The notes below the pieces were generated by a model. It did not search any database. It was not told the origin of the DNA and saw only the letters and a list, made by a program, of their open reading frames with translations. 42,924 nucleotides of DNA, from assembly GCF_019890635.1 (NCBI RefSeq), contig NZ_JAIOAB010000065.1, forward strand, positions 1 to 42,924, in the 5' to 3' direction. Source of the DNA: Streptomyces sennicomposti (GTDB taxonomy: Bacteria > Actinomycetota > Actinomycetes > Streptomycetales > Streptomycetaceae). This document shows positions 39,098-42,924 of this stretch, piece after piece (the stretch's first letter is position 1; every line of letters begins with the position of its first letter). Made by a program: the position numbers and the translations under genes.

Positions 39098-39475
39098 GTG
39101 ACGACCAAGACCATCTTCGTGGCCTTCGCGAAGGAAGACGAAGCGTCTCGCAACCTTTTCACCGGCCAGCGAGTGCATCCCCGCAGTCCCTTCGAGTTCA
39201 CCGACATGTCGGTGAAGGAGCCGTACCTCACCGAGTGGAAGCAACGTGTCCGCACCCGCATCCGGCGCTCCGATGGAGTCATCGCGCTCATCAGTAGCAG
39301 CACACCCAAGGCAACCGGTCAGCTGTGGGAAATCTCCTGCGCGGTATCCGAAGGTATACCTCTCCTCGGGATCTGGCTGAATGACGCGTACCGGGTGAAG
39401 CCGGCCGAGATGGGATCGGCGCCGTGCAGGACATGGGCCTGGGAAAACGTCGCCAAGTTCATCGATGCGGTCTGA
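39098..39475 (+). CDS. TIR-like (MTH538/ThsB-type) protein
   Basis: The product has 125 residues from GTG 39098, with AGGAGAG ten bases upstream. The whole protein is one TIR-like domain. It has a first strand KTIFVAFAKEDEASRNL, then FEFTDMSVKEP, the surface helix WKQRVRTRIRRSDGVIALISSS, and the helix holding the probable catalytic Glu78 in GQLWEISCAVSEG. It ends with LLGIWLND and a Trp-containing final helix. This order fits the MTH538 (DUF1863) family, which includes Thoeris ThsB proteins that make cyclic ADP-ribose-type signals from NAD+. It is first in a coupled trio; the next start is three bases after its stop. Confidence 0.82.
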   Translation: MTTKTIFVAFAKEDEASRNLFTGQRVHPRSPFEFTDMSVKEPYLTEWKQRVRTRIRRSDGVIALISSSTPKATGQLWEISCAVSEGIPLLGIWLNDAYRVKPAEMGSAPCRTWAWENVAKFIDAV

Positions 39476-39478
39476 CAC

Positions 39479-40438
39479 ATGAAGCGGGCCCTCTTGGTCG
39501 GCATCGACCAATACGACAACTTCACGCAGCTCGGTGGATGCGTGAACGATGTAACCGCCCTGCACCCTCTGCTCGCTCGAAACGAAGACGACTCACCCAA
39601 CCTGGACTGCCGTCTGGCGACGGCACCCAAAACTGGGCGGCCGGTTCGGCGGGACAGTTTGCTTGGCATGCTCGACGACCTTCTGTCTCCAGGATCCGAC
39701 TTCGCGTTGTTCTACTTCGCAGGCCATGGAATGCCCCAGAACGGTGACGTCGCCCTTGTAACGTCAGATGGCACAGCCGCCACGCCCGGTGTCAAGTTCA
39801 TTGAGGTCCTCAACCGAATCGTCCACAGCGATGTGAAAGAAACGGTCGTTGTCCTGGACTGCTGCTTCTCCGGTGGCGCGACAACAATCGCGGCACTCGG
39901 CAATGACCAGGCAGTTCTCCCCAAAGGCACCACTGTACTCACGGCGAGCCGAGGTGATCAATACTCAATGGAGACTGCTGACGGGCGAGGGCAGTTCTCT
40001 ACCTATTTCGAGGGTGCGCTCGACGGTGGCGCTGCTGACGTGCTTGGGAAGGTGAACATATCCGGCCTTTACGCGTACCTAGCCGAATCATTCGGTGCCT
40101 GGGAGCAACGTCCGACACTCAAAGCAAACATCGATCGACTGCACAACATTCGAGAATGTGCTCCACGCGTGCCGCTGAAAGTGCTGCGAAAAATCACACA
40201 GTGGTTTCCTTCACCAAACTATAACTTGCCGCTCGACCCGTCGTATGAGCCGACCGAGCAGCCTGCGAATGCCGAAAACGAGGCCGTCTTCTCAGGACTT
40301 CAAAAATACCGCGCCTGCCGCCTCATCGAACCTGTCGGCGAGGATCATCTGTACTACGCAGCACTGAACTCAGCGGGCTGCATCCTTACACCGCTCGGTA
40401 AACATTACTGGCACCTTGTCAAGGCGGGCCGCGTATGA
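39479..40438 (+). CDS. Caspase-like protease (peptidase C14 family)
   Basis: The product has 319 residues from ATG 39479. The caspase-hemoglobinase fold is clear: ALLVGIDQYDNFTQLGGCVND at the start, catalytic His83 in YFAGHGM, and catalytic Cys129 in VVVLDCCFSGG (the DxCxSG pattern of metacaspase-like enzymes), then VLTASRGDQYS and a FSTYFEGAL segment. Residues about 225-319 form a separate C-terminal part with LPLDPSYEP, VFSGLQKYRACRLIEPVGED and LTPLGKHYWHLV, which looks like a small sensor or winged-helix domain. It is the likely executioner of the TIR operon. It overlaps the next gene by four bases (ATGA). Confidence 0.88.
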   Translation: MKRALLVGIDQYDNFTQLGGCVNDVTALHPLLARNEDDSPNLDCRLATAPKTGRPVRRDSLLGMLDDLLSPGSDFALFYFAGHGMPQNGDVALVTSDGTAATPGVKFIEVLNRIVHSDVKETVVVLDCCFSGGATTIAALGNDQAVLPKGTTVLTASRGDQYSMETADGRGQFSTYFEGALDGGAADVLGKVNISGLYAYLAESFGAWEQRPTLKANIDRLHNIRECAPRVPLKVLRKITQWFPSPNYNLPLDPSYEPTEQPANAENEAVFSGLQKYRACRLIEPVGEDHLYYAALNSAGCILTPLGKHYWHLVKAGRV

Positions 40439-40911
40439 CGCGCATCGGCATCACGGGACATCAGGGTCTGCCAGAAAAAGCGATTACACACGCCACGGAA
40501 AAGATTCGTGAACTCCTTGCTGAAACGGCGGCGCCACTGATCGGTTATGGCAGCCTCGCTGAAGGCGCGGACCAAATCTTCGCACGCGAGTTGCTCGCAG
40601 CAGGCGGATCCCTCCATGTAGTCGTCCCTGCAAATGGCTACGAAGGCACATTTCCCGAGGCCCACCGAAGCACATACTTCGCGCTGCTCGACCAGGCGGC
40701 TGAGGTGACGCGTCTGCCCTACTCGGAACCGAGCGAGGAAGCGTATGACGCGGCAGGCCAATGGGTCGCGCAACACTGCGAGGTGCTGATCGCGGTGTGG
40801 GACGGGCAGCCGTCGCGTGGCTTGGGTGGCACCGCTGACGCGGTGGCGCACGCGCTAAAGCTCAACCGCACGCTACGCGTGATCTGGCCGGCAGGAGTAC
40901 GCAGAACCTGA
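40435..40911 (+). CDS. SLOG-type Rossmannoid nucleotide-binding protein
   Basis: The product has 158 residues from ATG 40435, coupled to the caspase stop. The start is MTRIGITGHQGLPEKAI, a Rossmann-like first loop (GITGH, 5-9). GYGSLAEGADQIFARELL (about 37-54) and RGLGGTADAVAHAL (about 127-140) are glycine-rich nucleotide-binding loops of the SLOG/LOG superfamily. SLOG domains sense NAD-derived or similar nucleotides in conflict systems; type I Thoeris ThsA uses one. Here it is free-standing and third in the TIR-caspase operon. It could bind, tune or degrade the signal. An enzymatic LOG-like hydrolase role is the alternative. Confidence 0.75.
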   Translation: MTRIGITGHQGLPEKAITHATEKIRELLAETAAPLIGYGSLAEGADQIFARELLAAGGSLHVVVPANGYEGTFPEAHRSTYFALLDQAAEVTRLPYSEPSEEAYDAAGQWVAQHCEVLIAVWDGQPSRGLGGTADAVAHALKLNRTLRVIWPAGVRRT

Positions 40912-41069
40912 TCTTGAAACCGGTACTGCTTGCGTTTATTCGGCGCCGGATTCTTATCGATGAAAGAACATGCCCATACTGTGGTTTTGGCCTCCGCAAC
41001 ACCGGCCGAGCCGTTTGGGTTCGCCGATCCCGGCGGCCGAACTCGAATCGCCCCAGACCTCCCCTAAGT

Positions 41070-42137
41070 CTACATAATCAGGCGGCTTCGCAATTCCTTG
41101 GCCAGCTTCTTCCAGCCAACCTCGTGGGTCTCCTCCAGGCACCGAGCAATCAATGTGAGAGCGCTACCAGCCAGCCCGTTGTCCAATATTTGTGACTCCC
41201 GGGAAATTAGTTGCTCCACGACTCTTCGGCGCAACCCGACCTCCGCCAAGTCAAGCGAAGCGAGTGCCTCGATTGCCGTTGCTATATCAAGGTCCAACAA
41301 CGCCGGTAACATACGTCGGGCCATGCCCACGTCATCGGATGCATTGGCAAGCTGGACACAGTGGTCGAAGAACTCTGGGTCAGGGGGCCGCACGCGGTAA
41401 AGCTCTGCAAGATGGTCGGTGGCCAGCCTCTGCACGCCCTGCTCTGCAGAGCTTAAGACATCCACCACATCGTCGTTATCGAAACCCGGTCCAGAGGCTA
41501 GGGCCAACAGTGCTCGCTTGCGCAGCGCCTTCTCCTCCAGTTCATCGGTGGCAATTTCTGCGACAAGATTATAGTCTGCCCGACTCAGCTTTTGGCTATC
41601 CTCCAGCATGCGTGCTACAGCTGCTCTCCGGTTCCTTGCTTGCTGAGCGCGCAGCGTCAGGTAAAAGAGATTGGCCAGACTGCCACGCAGATGCGTCCCA
41701 AAGGAGCCGTACGTAAACGAAATTACGGTCTCTTGGCGACTATCGGATTCCAGGTCATTCATCAGGGCGACCAAGCTGCGCTCTCTCTCGCCACTGACAT
41801 GTTGCAGATCAGGGACGTGACGCCGCAGGCCTTCGATCGTGACGTAAGTCGCGTCCAGGCAGAACAGAAGAAATGGCTTCCCCTCGGCGCGAGCTTGCTT
41901 CAGTTCCGTTGTCCAGGTAATCTCCCCGAATTCTTCGACGATAACGAATACGCACAGGGTAGCCTCATCGACCGTCATTTGCGAGTTCGTTCGCCAATTG
42001 GACCCTGCGGCATTCATGTGTAGAATTCTTCCGGACTGATAATGCAGCGGCGTACCGCCGAACCCGGAAACGACATCTGTGAACTCGGCAAGAACACGGT
42101 TGGTGTCTGCCGCTCCGCAAAGCATCACCTTCAGCAT
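41070..42137 (-). CDS. TIR-like Rossmannoid domain fused to helical (HEAT-like) repeats
   Basis: The product has 355 residues from ATG 42137 (a second ATG is at codon 5). Residues 1-100 alternate strands and helices: KVMLCGAADTNRVLAEFTDVV, VDEATLCVFVIVEEFG and then ITWTTELKQARAEGKPFLLF. This is the TIR/deoxyribosyltransferase-like layout, with Glu78 where a TIR NADase keeps its catalytic Glu. Residues 170-355 are repeated amphipathic helices of HEAT/ARM style, such as KALRKRALLALASG and VGLRRRVVEQLISR. G+C is clearly lower than in the core genome. It is convergent with the TIR-caspase-SLOG operon. TACGCT seven bases before the ATG suggests a leaderless start. The domain names are inference from pattern. 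Confidence 0.65.
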   Translation of the reverse strand: MLKVMLCGAADTNRVLAEFTDVVSGFGGTPLHYQSGRILHMNAAGSNWRTNSQMTVDEATLCVFVIVEEFGEITWTTELKQARAEGKPFLLFCLDATYVTIEGLRRHVPDLQHVSGERERSLVALMNDLESDSRQETVISFTYGSFGTHLRGSLANLFYLTLRAQQARNRRAAVARMLEDSQKLSRADYNLVAEIATDELEEKALRKRALLALASGPGFDNDDVVDVLSSAEQGVQRLATDHLAELYRVRPPDPEFFDHCVQLANASDDVGMARRMLPALLDLDIATAIEALASLDLAEVGLRRRVVEQLISRESQILDNGLAGSALTLIARCLEETHEVGWKKLAKELRSRLIM

Positions 42138-42427
42138 GCGCAGGAGCGTAACCCTTGGCGCACGCGCCCCAGTATGGCTTCGCCGCAGAAGATGGTCCGC
42201 CTGGCGCTCACGATCACGAGAGGGCACGGGCAGCGATCGTTCACGATCCGCACCGCACGACTTCGTGCACCCAGACACGACTCCTGCAGTAGAGAATTGA
42301 TTGCTTATGACCCATTTGTCAGTAATGGGGCCGACTATTTTTTATGGATTTCCTGGACTGCACTGCCAAACCATCAAAATGCTGCCAAAGTCCTCTTACT
42401 GCCGGAGGTGCAGGTGAGTCGGGTCCA
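42138..42427. other. Divergent intergenic region
   Basis: It lies between two divergent genes and is the least GC-rich stretch nearby (for example TATTTTTTATGG at 42339-42350). No gene is supported. It should hold both promoters. GGTGAG ending about ten bases before 42428 may serve as the ribosome site of the right-hand gene. Confidence 0.45.
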
Positions 42428-42924
42428 ATGGGGGGCGACGTGTGGCCGTATCGCGTGCGCTGGGCTGCTTGGAGAGCACTGTCGTTGTTGGCACTCGTCT
42501 TCATGATCATGGCAGTCTTCTGGCACCGCGAGGTGCTTGCACCGCCTGTCAAGTTGGTCGTTCCGCCGTACACCACCCCAGCCGTCGAGCAGAAACTCCT
42601 TGCCACCTCAGACCTGTCTTCGATTGGGCGCGGCTCCTGGCTCCCCATGCAGGACGGCCCTCCCGACACAGGTCTGTTTGTCGGTTCAGGCCGGCTGAGA
42701 GCCGACTTTCGGCGCCTGACGGTGGTGGGGGCGTGGCAGCGTACCTGGGAAAGCGCCGACGCCAGGGACGTGGTGCAGATCCGGTCTCTTGAGATGCGTC
42801 AGGCCGCCTACGCTCGCATACAAGCGACACAGTCCTGTTCTCCAACCAGCGAAGTGCAGGTACGGAAAGCCGACCGGGCGGGGTTCATTAAACGTAGTGC
42901 TGGCTACGCATCTGCATGCGCGGC
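42428..42924 (+). CDS. Membrane-anchored protein of unknown function (partial)
   Basis: The frame is open from ATG 42428 to the right edge, with at least 165 codons and no stop. The start reads MGGDVWPYRVRWAAWRAL, followed by the membrane segment SLLALVFMIMAVFW (about 19-32). A probable extracytoplasmic part continues with APPVKLVVPPYTTPAVEQKL and GSWLPMQDGPPDTGLFVG, and a later region has single Cys residues. Signal-anchor topology is likely. I do not recognise a family. Codon use is island-like, less GC-biased at third positions than the core genes. Confidence 0.6.
   Translation, partial: MGGDVWPYRVRWAAWRALSLLALVFMIMAVFWHREVLAPPVKLVVPPYTTPAVEQKLLATSDLSSIGRGSWLPMQDGPPDTGLFVGSGRLRADFRRLTVVGAWQRTWESADARDVVQIRSLEMRQAAYARIQATQSCSPTSEVQVRKADRAGFIKRSAGYASACA

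Noticed and set aside
40914..41195. TTG-started plus-strand frame with CPYCGFG after the SLOG gene
   Set aside because: It has a weak start and no ribosome site, overlaps the 3' end of the convergent gene, and only one CxxC is present.

Overview
The window is Streptomyces chromosome. It has very high G+C, GTG and ATG starts with GGAGG-type ribosome sites, a BldC regulator, an Lsr2 paralogue, a DUF3073 protein, mycothiol-type enzyme folds, and the gene order dnaX - purD - purC - lsr2-like - purSQL - purF - purM - vdh - bldC - hrpA, which I recognise as the conserved core arrangement of this genus. The species cannot be named from the sequence alone. Layout: 1-172 is the end of dnaX. 243-574 holds six degenerate type I-E-like CRISPR repeats with a strict 61-base period and no cas genes in view. 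694-7563 carries purD, a degenerate M48-like membrane protein, a dimethylformamidase-like protein and purC. 7619-11752 is an ABC-2 exporter plus two-component operon, bracketed by two identical tRNA-Gly genes. The exporter is intact, but both signalling genes are broken: the kinase by a 23-base tandem duplication and the regulator by a 37-base palindromic insert. 11834-20500 holds tRNA-Gly(UCC), the Lsr2-like gene, purS-purQ-purL as one overlapping operon, a mycothiol-type enzyme, purF, purM and a DUF3073 gene. 20831-25110 holds valine dehydrogenase, an unknown protein, bldC, a possible non-coding transcript, a zinc-finger-like small protein and tRNA-Asp with a duplicated 3' end. 25204-36276 holds the helicase hrpA, a small secreted repeat protein, a tRNA-Phe/Asp/Glu cluster with a parS site, a metallophosphoesterase, a small zincin, a lipoprotein and a DEAD-box helicase with a long Arg/Asp/Gly tail.

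From tRNA-Lys (36383-36455) to the right edge the sequence changes character. Base composition falls, genes break up, and a tyrosine-integrase remnant lies just inside the tRNA 3' end. This is an old integrative element or genomic island. After a zone of pseudogenes (integrase, ATP-binding regulator, acetyltransferase) come apparently intact genes of conflict-system type: a membrane protein with a Pycsar-effector-like DTK motif; a tightly coupled trio encoding a TIR-like protein, a caspase-like protease with His/Cys dyad and a SLOG-type nucleotide-binding protein; and a convergent gene with a TIR-like Rossmannoid head and a helical-repeat tail. A membrane-anchored gene runs off the end.

How the genes work together: purD, purC, purS/Q/L, purF and purM cover most of the route from PRPP to aminoimidazole ribotide and SAICAR. 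The TIR-caspase-SLOG trio is the best candidate for a little-described system. It resembles the TIR-plus-caspase logic reported for type IV Thoeris, but with a separate SLOG protein translationally coupled to the protease.
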